39,345 nt of DNA from Moraxella sp. Lineage in GTDB: Bacteria > Pseudomonadota > Gammaproteobacteria > Pseudomonadales > Moraxellaceae. Of this stretch, positions 10,041 through 18,637 are shown piece by piece. The notes under the pieces are model-generated. The model was not told the DNA's origin. It ran no database searches and saw only the letters and a list, made by a program, of their open reading frames with translations. The translations under genes were made by a program, and so were the position numbers. Location: positions 1-39,345 of the forward strand of contig JAUMYZ010000016.1 of NCBI GenBank assembly GCA_030528385.1, given 5' to 3'. The first letter of the stretch is position 1. Each line of letters begins with the position of its first letter.

Positions 10041-10355
10041 ATGATGGGCTGGGTATTTACCGATGAAATGCGCTTTTATTTGCATGACAATGAGACTTTG
10101 TTAGAAGGCATGATACGCACTGGACACAAAGATGTGCGTTTTGAGTGTGGTCAGGGTTATTGTGGTTCATGTCGCATGCAGCTTAGGGCGAGCACAGGTG
10201 AGATTAGCTATTGCCACCAGCCCGTTGCTTGTTTGGCGGACAATGAAGTGCTGGCGTGCTGCTGTTTGGCAAATGGCACAATGGCGGTGAGTTATTGCCA
10301 GAATAAATGCGCTTCACTTAAGTTTGCTCAGCTCAAAACAGCGGTGGACCCATGA
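10041..10355 (+). CDS. yfaE: YfaE-like [2Fe-2S] ferredoxin, ribonucleotide reductase maintenance
   Basis: A 104-residue plant-type [2Fe-2S] ferredoxin. Cysteines 36, 41 and 44 lie in CGQGYCGSC, and the last ligand is one of the triple cysteine at 73-75 (LACCCL), the same pattern as E. coli YfaE, which reduces the diferric centre of NrdB to restore its tyrosyl radical. Position directly behind nrdB supports this role. Start chosen at ATG 10041, with GGA a few bases upstream; an in-frame TTG at 9990 would extend it back over the nrdB stop but gives an asparagine-rich, non-conserved N-terminus. It overlaps the next gene by 4 bases (ATGA). Confidence 0.88.
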   Translation: MMGWVFTDEMRFYLHDNETLLEGMIRTGHKDVRFECGQGYCGSCRMQLRASTGEISYCHQPVACLADNEVLACCCLANGTMAVSYCQNKCASLKFAQLKTAVDP

Positions 10356-11056
10356 TTAAAAGAGCCCACAAACACCTGTTGGCAAGCGCTTTGGTGTTGG
10401 TGGTGCTGGGCGGTGTGGTGTGTTTGCGACCAAGCCACAAGGCGCACAAAGGCAACCAATCGGCAACCACCGTCAGCAACCAAACCACGACCACTGCCAT
10501 TGCTGCGGTGGCGGTTTATGTGTCGGCAGACGAGCTGTTGTTGCCTGACGCAGAGCTTGCGGCGCTGCGCTTGCAAATTGCCAATTTACAGCGCACTGGC
10601 AGCACATCGGCAGGCGTGCTGACCAACGAATTTAAAAAATCCACCCACGCCAAGATGAGCTATCGCTTTGGGCGCAGACAAAAACTCTCCTTTAGACCCG
10701 TTTCGCTACAAAGCAAGTTGCCAGACGGTTTTGTTTTGACGGGCAGGCAATATGAAGGCGACATGGGCGAACATGGTTTTGATGGTTTGTATCGTTTGTT
10801 TGAAAACCCGACCAGTAAAGCCCGCTTAGAAATCACACAAACCAAGATTGACAAACAACCATTATTGCTGCCAAGTGAGCTGTTTGCCCAAGTGGTCAAT
10901 GACACGCCTGTACGTCTGGAGACTTTGAGCGATAAGAAGGGCGTGGCGTATCATCATGGTGAGTTTGTTTATCAAGACAGTTACATTTGCATGACCAGCA
11001 AAGGCATGGCTTTGGAAGATTTTTTGTGGCTTATTAATCAGATACTGACAGTTTAG
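10352..11056 (+). CDS. Membrane-anchored protein of unknown function
   Basis: A 234-residue protein with a basic N-terminus and one hydrophobic helix (LLASALVLVVLGGVVCL, about residues 9-25), then a threonine-rich linker and a soluble, probably periplasmic domain. The last 110 residues contain LPDGFVLTGRQY, GFDGLYRLFEN and AYHHGEFVYQDSYICMTSKG, which gives the look of a beta-rich domain reminiscent of MucB/RseB C-terminal or DUF4367 folds, but I cannot confirm that. The start codon overlaps the ferredoxin stop (ATGA), so it belongs to the nrdB-yfaE transcription unit. It runs 23 bases into the convergent rnd gene. Confidence 0.75.
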   Translation: MIKRAHKHLLASALVLVVLGGVVCLRPSHKAHKGNQSATTVSNQTTTTAIAAVAVYVSADELLLPDAELAALRLQIANLQRTGSTSAGVLTNEFKKSTHAKMSYRFGRRQKLSFRPVSLQSKLPDGFVLTGRQYEGDMGEHGFDGLYRLFENPTSKARLEITQTKIDKQPLLLPSELFAQVVNDTPVRLETLSDKKGVAYHHGEFVYQDSYICMTSKGMALEDFLWLINQILTV

Positions 11057-12278
11057 GGGAGTTTTGTGTCATTGAGCCATCAAAACCTTGCTTAATCTGT
11101 GCCTTATATTGATAAAGCAATGGCAAAATAACATCAACAACCCACTGATAACGATAACCCTTGAGCCCGTCAGGCAATGTGTTTATGGACAAATCTTGGT
11201 ACACCATATAAAGCAGCTGGTTTATCCAGCGATGACGCAATAACAAATTGGCGGGTATGTGCGTGGCTTGGCTGTGGGTTTTGATGGCATTTTCTAGAGC
11301 TTTTTTAAAGGGCTTGTGTTTGCTGGTGTGTCTGGGCAGTGGCAAACTTGGCAAGGCGTCTGCTGGCAGGGTTTTGGCGTGTTTGACGATGGCAATAATC
11401 GCTTCGCCATGACGGCGTAGTACGGAGCGCTTGATGGGGGTGAGTGCCAGTTGTTTGATGTTTTGTGGCATACAAGTGATGATTTCGCGCAGAACCTGTT
11501 TGCTCATGACAAAACTGCACGGTTCGTTGGCAGCGCGAGCGATGTTTTCACGCCATGCCACCAGTGCTTGCAGCGCTGCAAGTTGTGTGGAATCATAGTC
11601 GGGCGTGATGTACTCAAGATACAATTTGTCATCGGGGGTGTGATGGGAAGCGTGCAGTTCTTTGGCGTACAACAAGCTGTCTTCTATGGCGCACTCAAAA
11701 CTTAGGGTGTGCGTCAAAGCGTCTTTGATGGATTGGTACAAAGCAAGCAAATAGCGCACGTCATTATCGGCATATTGTATTTGTTTGGCGCTCAGTGGGC
11801 GAGCCAGCCAATCGGATTGACTTTCCGCTTTGTCCAAAGCAATGTCAAGCAGTTCGTTGACCGCTTGGCTATAGCCCATTTGTAATTTGCCAGTCAAATA
11901 AGCGACACTGATTTGTACGTCAAACACATTGGTCAAAGGTGGGCTGTTGGTGAGTGAATAAAAAATCAACAAATCTTCACCGCAGGCGTACCAGACCAGC
12001 GTGGGCACTTGGCGCAGTGCCTGCCAAAACGGCGTCAAATCTAGATTTGGCGCGTCCACCAAATAAATGCCTGTGCCAGTGTTGATTTGGAGCAGCGCCA
12101 AAATTGGATAGTAAGTGGTGCGCCTGATAAATTCGGTGTCTAAGGCGATGATGGGTTGTTGACCGATTTGCCAGATTAAATCGGCAAGTTCTTCGTCGGT
12201 GTGTACCCAAAAGGTTGGTAAAGATACATAAGCGTCCAAATTGTCGGCGACTTTGGGTGGGGCAGTGATGGGCTTCAT
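11034..12278 (-). CDS. rnd: Ribonuclease D
   Basis: A 414-residue 3'-5' exoribonuclease for tRNA maturation. The DEDD exonuclease core has DTEF at residues 47-50 followed by RRTTYYPILALLQI, VWYACGEDLLIF for motif II, and YADNDVRYLL for motif III with its Y-x(3)-D pattern. The rest is the HRDC-type helical region (ALVAWRENIARAANEPCSFVMS). It is the third gene of ybaB-recR-rnd, separated from recR by 3 bases. The 3' end overlaps the convergent membrane-protein gene by 23 bases; this is unusual but both frames are open and no alternative stop exists. Confidence 0.92.
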   Translation of the reverse strand: MKPITAPPKVADNLDAYVSLPTFWVHTDEELADLIWQIGQQPIIALDTEFIRRTTYYPILALLQINTGTGIYLVDAPNLDLTPFWQALRQVPTLVWYACGEDLLIFYSLTNSPPLTNVFDVQISVAYLTGKLQMGYSQAVNELLDIALDKAESQSDWLARPLSAKQIQYADNDVRYLLALYQSIKDALTHTLSFECAIEDSLLYAKELHASHHTPDDKLYLEYITPDYDSTQLAALQALVAWRENIARAANEPCSFVMSKQVLREIITCMPQNIKQLALTPIKRSVLRRHGEAIIAIVKHAKTLPADALPSLPLPRHTSKHKPFKKALENAIKTHSQATHIPANLLLRHRWINQLLYMVYQDLSINTLPDGLKGYRYQWVVDVILPLLYQYKAQIKQGFDGSMTQNSPKLSVSD

Positions 12279-12281
12279 AAA

Positions 12282-12875
12282 CTAAAAAAAGGCACGATTT
12301 TGTAGGGCTTGATATAAAGTCAGGCTGTCCACATAGCCAAGCTCACCGCCGATAGGAATGCCTTGAGCAAGACGGGTGATTTTGCCAACGTGAGCACGCA
12401 GCACATCGCTGATAAAAAAGGCGGTGGTTTGTCCTTCTATGGTTGCGCCTGTGGCAATGATAAGCTCGTTGATGGCTTTGTTTTTTGTCAATGCTATCAG
12501 CTCGTCAATGTACAAATCTTCAGCATGAATGCCATCTATCGGCGATAAATGACCACCCAGCACAAAATATTTGCCCCGATAAGCACCGCTTTGTTCAATC
12601 GCCACCACATCGGCGGCGCTTTCTACCACGCACAACAAGTCATCATCACGGCGGGTATCGCTACAGATGGAGCAAATGGCGTCATCGCTGAATGAATGGC
12701 ATTGGGCGCATTCTTGGATTTCACGCATGGCGGTTTCTAGGGCGTGTGCCAAACTGATGCCGCCATTGCGTTTTTTAGACAGCAGTTGCAATGCCATGCG
12801 TTGGGCGGATTTTTGTCCAACGCTGGGCAGAATTTGCAGCGCTTTGACCAGTTGGTCAAATTTGGGGGTCAGCAT
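12282..12875 (-). CDS. recR: Recombination protein RecR
   Basis: A 197-residue protein of the RecFOR pathway, which loads RecA onto gapped DNA. Order: N-terminal helix-hairpin-helix ([16 protein letters not shown], residues 14-29), a Cys4 zinc finger with cysteines 56, 59, 68 and 71, then the Toprim domain ([14 protein letters not shown] to [13 protein letters not shown]), and the C-terminal helix with [16 protein letters not shown]. Length is standard. It starts immediately after the ybaB stop codon without any gap, so translation is probably coupled. Confidence 0.96.
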   Translation of the reverse strand: MLTPKFDQLVKALQILPSVGQKSAQRMALQLLSKKRNGGISLAHALETAMREIQECAQCHSFSDDAICSICSDTRRDDDLLCVVESAADVVAIEQSGAYRGKYFVLGGHLSPIDGIHAEDLYIDELIALTKNKAINELIIATGATIEGQTTAFFISDVLRAHVGKITRLAQGIPIGGELGYVDSLTLYQALQNRAFF

Positions 12876-13208
12876 TTAGCCAAACAGCCCCTGCATGCCT
12901 TTGGGCAGTCCCATGCCTGTGGTGGCACTTGCCATGATTTCTTCGTGCAGCGCGTCGGCTTGACGAACGGCATCATTGATGGCAGCAGCGACCAAATCTT
13001 CAATCATGTCAGGTTCATCGCCCATCAAACTTGGGTCAATGGACAAGCGTTTGACCACATGACGACCTGTCATGGTAACTTTTACAAGACCATTGCCCGC
13101 TTCGCCTTGCACTTCTTTGCTTGCCAAGGTTTTTTTGGCGGCTTCTACATTTTGTTCAACTTGCTTTTGCATGGCTTGGGCTTGTTGCATAAGTGCTTGA
13201 ATATTCAT
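12876..13208 (-). CDS. Nucleoid-associated protein YbaB/EbfC
   Basis: A 110-residue DNA-binding protein of the YbaB/EbfC family, encoded as usual directly upstream of recR. Visible features: an N-terminal helix rich in glutamine ([18 protein letters not shown]), then strands [18 protein letters not shown] and [10 protein letters not shown], and a long C-terminal helix. The ATG at 13208 has AGGAGA six bases upstream; a GTG one codon earlier is too close to that site. First gene of the ybaB-recR-rnd operon. In relatives dnaX precedes it, but here the divergent ubiH gene does. Confidence 0.93.
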   Translation of the reverse strand: MNIQALMQQAQAMQKQVEQNVEAAKKTLASKEVQGEAGNGLVKVTMTGRHVVKRLSIDPSLMGDEPDMIEDLVAAAINDAVRQADALHEEIMASATTGMGLPKGMQGLFG

Positions 13209-13254
13209 CACTTTCTCCTAGACTTTGGTCTTAATCATCTAAAAATGGCTGGCT

Positions 13255-13263
13255 ATTATAACA
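13255..13263 (-). promoter_or_regulatory. Extended -10 promoter of ybaB-recR-rnd
   Basis: On the minus strand TGTTATAAT occupies 13263-13255, an extended -10 element about 47 bases before the ybaB start. No good -35 box is required for this type. It lies back to back with the ubiH promoter. Confidence 0.5.
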
Positions 13264-13302
13264 AAAATTGGCAGTCTTTGTGTTGATTTTTGTGGTGGTT
13301 GT

Positions 13303-13330
13303 TTGTTAATGGCGCGGTTATTGCTATAAT
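13303..13330 (+). promoter_or_regulatory. Promoter of ubiH
   Basis: TTGTTA (13303-13308), a 16-base spacer and TATAAT (13325-13330) with TGC upstream (extended -10). The start codon follows 18 bases later, so the leader is short. Confidence 0.45.
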
Positions 13331-13348
13331 GATGATTTTTGCTTGGTG

Positions 13349-14617
13349 ATGATAATGAAAAAGCATTTAGCACAACATGACAACAATCATGTCATCATTG
13401 TGGGTGGCGGACACGTGGGTTTGTCGCTGGCACTGCTGCTTGCCCACCAAAAGATTTATAGCACATTGATTGAAGCTGCCAAATACCCAACCATCTCACC
13501 AGATGACGACGTGGCGCGACAGTACTATTTGGACAGTCGCAATACCGCTTTGTCGCGGCGCACGGTGCAGATTTATCAAGAAATTGACTTGTGGCAGCGC
13601 CTGCAAAGCCACGCTTGTCGCATTGATGGCGTGAGCATTAGCGAGCTGGGCAGTTTTGGGCGGGCAATGCTGAACAAAACCCAAGAAAAGGTAGAAAGTT
13701 TTGGTCATGTCATGGAAAACGCTTGGCTGGGCAGGCAGCTGTTGCAAGCGGTCAAAGACAACCAATTTATCCAACTGATTGACGACACTTGCGTGGTGGA
13801 TGTTTGTCAAAATGAACATCTTGCCACCGTCAGCCTAAAAAACGGACAAAACGCAATCACCAGTCTTAGTGCGCCCTTGGTGGTGGCGTGTGATGGTCAG
13901 CATTCTCCGGTGCGTTGTCGGCTCGGCGTTGAAGTGGACACTTATGATTATCGGCAAGTGGCGATTGTGGGCGTGGTGCAAACCCAAAAGCCCCATCAAC
14001 ACTTGGCAATAGAAAGATTTAGCCAAGTTGGACCCTTGGCGCTGCTGCCATTGCCTGATGACCGAGCAAATGGGCAGACGCTGTATCGGCGTTCGGTGGT
14101 GTTTATTTGTCCACAAGGTCAAGAAAGTCGTTATTTGACCGATGATGATTATTTTTTGGACACATTAAAGACGGTGTTTGGCGACGAAGCGGGGCAGTTT
14201 GTCAAGGCTGGCAGGCGCGGGGCGTATCCTTTGGCGCGGGTGTTGGCACAAAAGCAGGTGGTTGGTCGCTTTGTGATCATGGGCAACGCCGCTCATACGC
14301 TGCACCCTGTGGCGGGTCAGGGCTTTAATTTGTGTCTAAGAGATGCCAATGCGTTGGCAAAAATGCTTGGTGAGACGTTGGCGGGCGCTTCTGATGGCAT
14401 GTTTGACTTTGGACACAGTGCAAAACTGTCGTCTTATGAAAAAGCGCGTCAAAAAGACCAAAAACGCGTCATTCGTTTTTGTGATGTGGTGATTGGCACT
14501 TTTACCCACACCAATCCACTTTTAAAGTTTGCGCGCAATGTGGGGCTGCTCGCTTTTGACAAAGTGCCAAACATTAAGCCATTGGTTGCCAGTTATGCGA
14601 TGGGATTGAAGTCTTAG
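13349..14617 (+). CDS. ubiH: UbiH/UbiF/VisC-family FAD-dependent hydroxylase (ubiquinone biosynthesis)
   Basis: A 422-residue class A flavin monooxygenase that hydroxylates the ring of a ubiquinone precursor. The Rossmann dinucleotide motif VIIVGGGHVGLSLALLLA is near residues 15-32, the DG motif in VACDGQHSPVRCRLG, and the second FAD motif in VIMGNAAHTLHPVAGQGFNLC (two parts), with LRDANALAKML following. The last signature is that of the UbiH/VisC family. Exact ring position (C6 for UbiH, C5 for VisC/UbiI) cannot be decided by eye, so the symbol is tentative. ATGs at 13349 and 13355 are both possible; neither has a strong ribosome binding site. Confidence 0.82.
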   Translation: MIMKKHLAQHDNNHVIIVGGGHVGLSLALLLAHQKIYSTLIEAAKYPTISPDDDVARQYYLDSRNTALSRRTVQIYQEIDLWQRLQSHACRIDGVSISELGSFGRAMLNKTQEKVESFGHVMENAWLGRQLLQAVKDNQFIQLIDDTCVVDVCQNEHLATVSLKNGQNAITSLSAPLVVACDGQHSPVRCRLGVEVDTYDYRQVAIVGVVQTQKPHQHLAIERFSQVGPLALLPLPDDRANGQTLYRRSVVFICPQGQESRYLTDDDYFLDTLKTVFGDEAGQFVKAGRRGAYPLARVLAQKQVVGRFVIMGNAAHTLHPVAGQGFNLCLRDANALAKMLGETLAGASDGMFDFGHSAKLSSYEKARQKDQKRVIRFCDVVIGTFTHTNPLLKFARNVGLLAFDKVPNIKPLVASYAMGLKS

Positions 14618-14661
14618 CACAATGTGGTTTGTCTTGATGGGTCAAACAAATTGGCAGCGAT

Positions 14662-14690
14662 TTGGCTGTTATATTGCACTGTGTTATACT
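14662..14690 (+). promoter_or_regulatory. Promoter of ksgA
   Basis: TTGGCT (14662-14667), a 17-base spacer and TATACT (14685-14690). The ksgA ATG is 25 bases downstream. Confidence 0.5.
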
Positions 14691-14714
14691 AAAAATTTAT
14701 CATAGGTTTTTAGC

Positions 14715-15560
14715 ATGACCATACGCACCCCCAAACAACTAAAGCACACACCCAAAAAACGCTTTGGACAAAATTTTTTGCACGACGCTGGCATTATTAG
14801 GCAGATTGTTGATGGCATTGGTTTGTCAAAGAGTGATAATTTATTGGAAATTGGACCGGGTTTGGGGGCGCTGACCGAGCCTTTGTTGGCCGAAGTTGAT
14901 GGCATGACGGTGATTGAGCTGGATACAGGTCTGGCAAACAGTCTAAAGCTCAATATCGGCGCAAACAGCCACCCTGATTTTACCATCATCAATGACAACG
15001 CCATGCACGTTGATTATCGCAGCCTTGCCCAAAAAATTGGCAAAGGCGCTTTTCGGGTGGTGGGCAATCTGCCTTATAACATTTCAACGCCCATTTTGTT
15101 TCGTTTGTTGGAGTTTTATGACGTCATCATTGACATGCATTTTATGCTCCAAAAAGAAGTGGTGGATAGAATTGTTGCCGAGCCAAATACCAAAGAGTAC
15201 GGTCGCTTGTCGGTGGTGATGCAGTATTTTTGCCAGACAGAGTACTTGCTGACAGTGCCAAAAGGTGCTTTTATGCCGCCACCCAAAGTAACCAGCGCGG
15301 TATTTCGTCTGGTGCCCTTTGTCCACAAACCCATCGTTGCCCAAAATGAAGCGCTGTTTATGACCATCGTGCGTGAGACTTTCAATCATCGGCGCAAGAC
15401 GCTGCGCGCCATTTTTAAGAGCAATCATCTTTTGCCTACCTTAAGCGATGAAGCGTTTTTGGCGGCTGGCATTCACCCACAATCTCGCCCCGAAAACCTT
15501 TTGGTTAAAGATTTTGTGCGTTTGTCCGATATCGCTTGGCAAAAAAGCCATTTTGAATAA
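14715..15560 (+). CDS. ksgA: 16S rRNA dimethyladenosine transferase KsgA
   Basis: A 281-residue SAM-dependent enzyme that dimethylates two adjacent adenines near the 3' end of 16S rRNA during 30S assembly. [11 protein letters not shown] is at residues 14-24, SAM motif [15 protein letters not shown] at 45-58, acidic ELD at 68-70, NDNAMHVD for the adenine-side of SAM, and the catalytic NLPY at 118-121. [13 protein letters not shown] lies in the C-terminal RNA-binding domain. In E. coli ksgA sits in a surA-pdxA-ksgA-apaG-apaH operon; here apaH follows after a 155-base gap and apaG is missing from this position. Confidence 0.97.
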   Translation: MTIRTPKQLKHTPKKRFGQNFLHDAGIIRQIVDGIGLSKSDNLLEIGPGLGALTEPLLAEVDGMTVIELDTGLANSLKLNIGANSHPDFTIINDNAMHVDYRSLAQKIGKGAFRVVGNLPYNISTPILFRLLEFYDVIIDMHFMLQKEVVDRIVAEPNTKEYGRLSVVMQYFCQTEYLLTVPKGAFMPPPKVTSAVFRLVPFVHKPIVAQNEALFMTIVRETFNHRRKTLRAIFKSNHLLPTLSDEAFLAAGIHPQSRPENLLVKDFVRLSDIAWQKSHFE

Positions 15561-15715
15561 AAAATATACAAAACAATTGCCAGCACCAAGCCAGCTTGCC
15601 GAGCGTATCAACGAATGTTGAACAATGGCAACCAAAAATAACCATTGAAGCCAACTTCCGTGAGTGTTTTGTTTTACAATGGTGTGTTGTGTTAGGTGTT
15701 GTTTGCCAAATTGAC

Positions 15716-16570
15716 ATGAGTTTTATGAAAAAATACAAAAATAGGTCTTATCGCCACGAATATGTGGTTGGTGATTTGCAAGGGTGTTTTGGGGCGTTTG
15801 AGCGCTTGCTACAAAAACTAGAATTTGACCCACACCAAGACAAACTTTGGTTGGCTGGCGATGTCGTGGCGCGTGGCGAAGATTCGTTGGCAACGCTGCG
15901 CAAAGTCAAGCAACTCTCAGAGATGGGCGCGCTCACCACAGTGCTGGGCAATCACGACATTACGCTGATTGCCACATGGCGCGGTGTGTTGCCCATCAAA
16001 AGCAAAGACAAAACGGCGGCGATTTTTGCTGCGCCAGACTGTGCCGAGCTGCTAAATTGGTTGCGCCGTCAGCCGCTGTTGGTGCTGCCTGACGACAAAA
16101 CTGTTTTGACACACGCAGGCATTCCACCCAACTGGACGGTCAAAGAAGCGCGCAAATACGCCAAAGAATTGGAAGTGCAACTTGGTGGCAGTCTGAAGCA
16201 ATTAGACCGTTTGTTGCCCAATTTGTACAGCAAAAAGGCGGACGTGTGGTCAGACAAACTCAACGGTTATCGCCGTATGCGCGCCATTGCCAATTATTTT
16301 ACCCGAATGCGCCTTTGTACCAAAGATGGGCTGCTTGAGTTTTCCTTTAAGGAAAGTTTGGACGATGTCATGCCCGATGGCTATTTGCCATGGTTTTTTT
16401 GGCAAGTGCCCAGAAAACGCAAAATTTTATTTGGGCATTGGGCGGCACTAAAGGCGCAAGTGGACACCAGTCAGGTGCGTGCCTTGGACGCAGGTTGCGT
16501 ATGGGGCGGCTCTTTGTTGGCATATCGTTTGGATAATGGTGCGGTGATTTGTGTGGAGCAATTAGAGTAA
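15716..16570 (+). CDS. apaH: Bis(5'-nucleosyl)-tetraphosphatase, symmetrical (ApaH)
   Basis: A 284-residue metallophosphoesterase that cleaves Ap4A to two ADP. Motifs: VGDLQGCF (GDxxG; the usual H after GD-x is Q, as in many pseudomonad ApaH), LAGDVVARGEDSL, GNHD, THAGIPPNW, and the C-terminal FGHWAALKAQ and LDAGCVWGGSLLAYR, which are ApaH-specific. The start is taken as ATG 15716; ATG 15725 is equally possible and no strong ribosome binding site is seen at either. A lipoprotein gene starts 5 bases after the stop, so they are probably co-transcribed. Confidence 0.93.
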   Translation: MSFMKKYKNRSYRHEYVVGDLQGCFGAFERLLQKLEFDPHQDKLWLAGDVVARGEDSLATLRKVKQLSEMGALTTVLGNHDITLIATWRGVLPIKSKDKTAAIFAAPDCAELLNWLRRQPLLVLPDDKTVLTHAGIPPNWTVKEARKYAKELEVQLGGSLKQLDRLLPNLYSKKADVWSDKLNGYRRMRAIANYFTRMRLCTKDGLLEFSFKESLDDVMPDGYLPWFFWQVPRKRKILFGHWAALKAQVDTSQVRALDAGCVWGGSLLAYRLDNGAVICVEQLE

Positions 16571-16575
16571 ATAAC

Positions 16576-17424
16576 ATGAGAGCGATTGATACAAACAGCA
16601 AAAACAATCATGGCAACAAGCGTTGTTATTGTGCTGCATTGGTGATGGCGACCACAGTTTTGTCCGCTTGTGTAACACAGCCAACCTACAAAAAAAATGA
16701 GCAGCCAGCCATTGTGATGAACACCAATGGGGTGCCAAATTTTTATAAAGTAGAGCGTGGCGATACGGTCAGTAAGATTGCAAGTCGCTATGGCATCAGT
16801 TGGCGTGAAGTCGCCAAATTAAATCGCTTGGACAGCAGCAACACCATTTATACAGGTCAATGGCTGGCGCTTTGGAAGAGCACCACTGAGCCTGCCGAGC
16901 CTGCCAAGCCCAAGCAAGATACGTTGTCCGTTGTGCAGACAAAAGCGCCGCCAGTAACGCCGCCCACTTCGCGCCTTGAGCACAACACGCCGTCAGCACC
17001 AATGGCGGGCAGTCATTCAACTTTGGTGGGCAGTGTGGGTTTGATGCAGTTTATTTATCCTGTGGGTAAAAAAAGCAAGATAGTGCGCCATTTTGGCGAA
17101 GTGCGTCAGGTCAACGGTATCAATGCCAGAGCAGAAGGCATGTGGTTTGATGGCAGCGTCGGTGATGAAGTGGTGGCAAGCCGCGCGGGCACGGTGATTT
17201 ATGCAGATGGCAATAACATGCAAAATGCGTCAATCAGCATACGCCATGCCGATGGTTTTACCAGCGAGTACCGTTTTATCAAAGACGCGGCTGTTCAACA
17301 AGGACAAAACGTGGTGGCAGGTCAGCGCATTGCCAGCATGAAACAAAACAACGGCGTGGTTGTGATGGAATTTCGCATTCAAAAGGGCAGTGCCTATATT
17401 GACCCTGAATCGGTCTTAAGATAA
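16576..17424 (+). CDS. NlpD-like lipoprotein: LysM plus degenerate M23 peptidase domain
   Basis: A 282-residue lipoprotein. The signal peptide ends in a lipobox VLSAC with lipidation cysteine 32. A LysM peptidoglycan-binding domain spans about residues 54-98 (FYKVERGDTVSKIASRYGIS, LDSSNTIYTGQWLAL). A proline-rich linker follows, then an M23/LytM domain (FIYPVGKKSKIVRHFGEV, VVASRAGTVIYADGNNM, GQNVVAGQRIASM, VVMEFRI). The zinc-binding histidines of active M23 enzymes (HxxxD and HxH) are replaced: the first site reads AEGMWFDG and the last MEFRI, so it should not be a hydrolase. Degenerate LytM domains of this layout activate cell-wall amidases (NlpD, EnvC), the most likely role in cell separation. 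Confidence 0.85.
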   Translation: MRAIDTNSKNNHGNKRCYCAALVMATTVLSACVTQPTYKKNEQPAIVMNTNGVPNFYKVERGDTVSKIASRYGISWREVAKLNRLDSSNTIYTGQWLALWKSTTEPAEPAKPKQDTLSVVQTKAPPVTPPTSRLEHNTPSAPMAGSHSTLVGSVGLMQFIYPVGKKSKIVRHFGEVRQVNGINARAEGMWFDGSVGDEVVASRAGTVIYADGNNMQNASISIRHADGFTSEYRFIKDAAVQQGQNVVAGQRIASMKQNNGVVVMEFRIQKGSAYIDPESVLR

Positions 17425-17445
17425 AACAAGCAGTTTATCAGCAAG

Positions 17446-17467
17446 CCACCCAAATTGGGTGGTTTTT
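17446..17467 (+). terminator. Rho-independent terminator after the NlpD-like gene
   Basis: CCACCC (17446-17451) pairs with GGGTGG (17457-17462), with AAATT in the loop, followed by TTTTT at 17463-17467. Confidence 0.75.
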
Positions 17468-17523
17468 ATTTGCTTGTCAAAGGTGCTTTGTCTTGTTATG
17501 ATAAGTGCAGCTTATTTAAGAAA

Positions 17524-18059
17524 ATGGCAATGAAATTTTTGGTTGTGTTTGGTGTTGTTTTGGCGCAATTGTCCCATGTCCAAGCTGACATGCATGTACA
17601 AATGGCGATTATCCAAAAAGTTTGCGCAGCCGCTTGAGCGCGGCGAGCAAATGAACCTGTGTGCAACGGCTCGGGTATTGGATGAAGCTCGGTTGTATGA
17701 CCACGCACTCTTTCTGGCGGTGATGGCAAATTGTCGTACATTTATCCAGTTGACAATCCAGACAGCCCGCTTTTGAGCATTCATTATGTGGTGTGGCTGG
17801 AGATGAGTGCTGGTTTTGGTGCGATGACTGGGGTGGGGGATTGTCGTTTTAAGTCTCAGCAATGTCCCAGCATGGAAATTTTAAACGCGCCTTAGGCGTT
17901 AAGGCGGTGCCCATCAACATGCCAACGTCGCCCAATTTATGGGCAAATCAAGGCGGTCATTACACCACCTATCATTTTTATTTGCCCAGTGGTAAAATCG
18001 TCTTTGTCAGCCATGACGGCTGTGAAATTGGCGCTGCTGCCCACGCAAAATTGTCCTAA
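17524..18059 (+). pseudogene. Decayed gene for a small exported protein (at least three frameshifts)
   Basis: Coding-like sequence continues through four reading-frame segments with no intact frame. It starts MAMKFLVVFGVVLAQLSHVQA, a plausible signal peptide ending near residue 21, then hits a stop at about 17637. The next segment (FAQPLERGEQMNLCATARVL) lies in another frame, the third (YPVDNPDSPLLSIHYVVWLE and on to ILNAP) is back in the first, and the last (ALGVKAVPINMPTSPNLWAN, then HYTTYHFYLPSGK to the stop at 18059) is in the third frame. Switches fall near 17620, 17735 and 17885. Joined, they would make roughly a 170-residue periplasmic protein with several cysteines. I do not recognise the family. 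Sequencing error could explain one shift but hardly three. Confidence 0.6.
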
Positions 18060-18084
18060 GCCTACAATCAACAAGGAGAGAATC

Positions 18085-18627
18085 GTGCGAATCGTCGTTG
18101 AAAATACCCAAGCCATCTTGATTGATGTGCAAGAAAAACTCACCCCACATATTGATAATTATCAAACAGTGGTGGATAACTGCGTCAAACTTATCACAGG
18201 TCTAAAACTGCTGGGCGTGCCACTGATTGCCAATGAGCAATATCCCAAGGGACTGGGTCATACCGTGCCTGCCATCAAAGAAGCCTTGGGTGATACGCCA
18301 ATTTTTGAGAAAGTAACTTTTAGTGGTTGTGATGACGAAGCGACACGGCTGGCACTCGAGCAGGCAGGCAAGAAGTGCGTCATTGTCTTTGGTATTGAGA
18401 CCCATGTTTGTGTGCTACAAACGGTGATGGATTTGCTAGATAAGGGTTTTGTGCCTGTGGTCGTGGTGGACGCTGTTGGTTCTCGTACTCACCAAAACAA
18501 ACAAATCGCCCTAGAGCGTATGAGCCAAGCGGGAGCGGTAATTGCCAGCGTGGAGATGGTGCTGTTTGAGCTGTGTCGCAGTGCCAAAAACCTTGTGTTT
18601 AAAGAGATTTCTAAGCTGGTCAAATAG
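18085..18627 (+). CDS. Isochorismatase-family cysteine hydrolase
   Basis: A 180-residue cytosolic hydrolase of the isochorismatase-like superfamily (YcaC-like group). The catalytic triad can be placed as Asp14 (LIDVQEKL), Lys76 (FEKVTFSG) and Cys109 (GIETHVCVLQT), and the cis-peptide-type GIETHVC block is intact. VVVVDAVGSRTHQN follows as in the family. The start is GTG 18085, with AAGGAGAG just upstream; an ORF extends further upstream but through the pseudogene. Substrate is not predictable. The DUF4424 gene starts 10 bases behind it. Confidence 0.88.
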   Translation: MRIVVENTQAILIDVQEKLTPHIDNYQTVVDNCVKLITGLKLLGVPLIANEQYPKGLGHTVPAIKEALGDTPIFEKVTFSGCDDEATRLALEQAGKKCVIVFGIETHVCVLQTVMDLLDKGFVPVVVVDAVGSRTHQNKQIALERMSQAGAVIASVEMVLFELCRSAKNLVFKEISKLVK

Positions 18628-18637
18628 CGGAGTGTGC

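Noticed and set aside
12744-13286. A 180-codon plus-strand frame opposite ybaB and recR
   Set aside because: It is the antisense shadow of ybaB-recR, with no start site or composition of its own.
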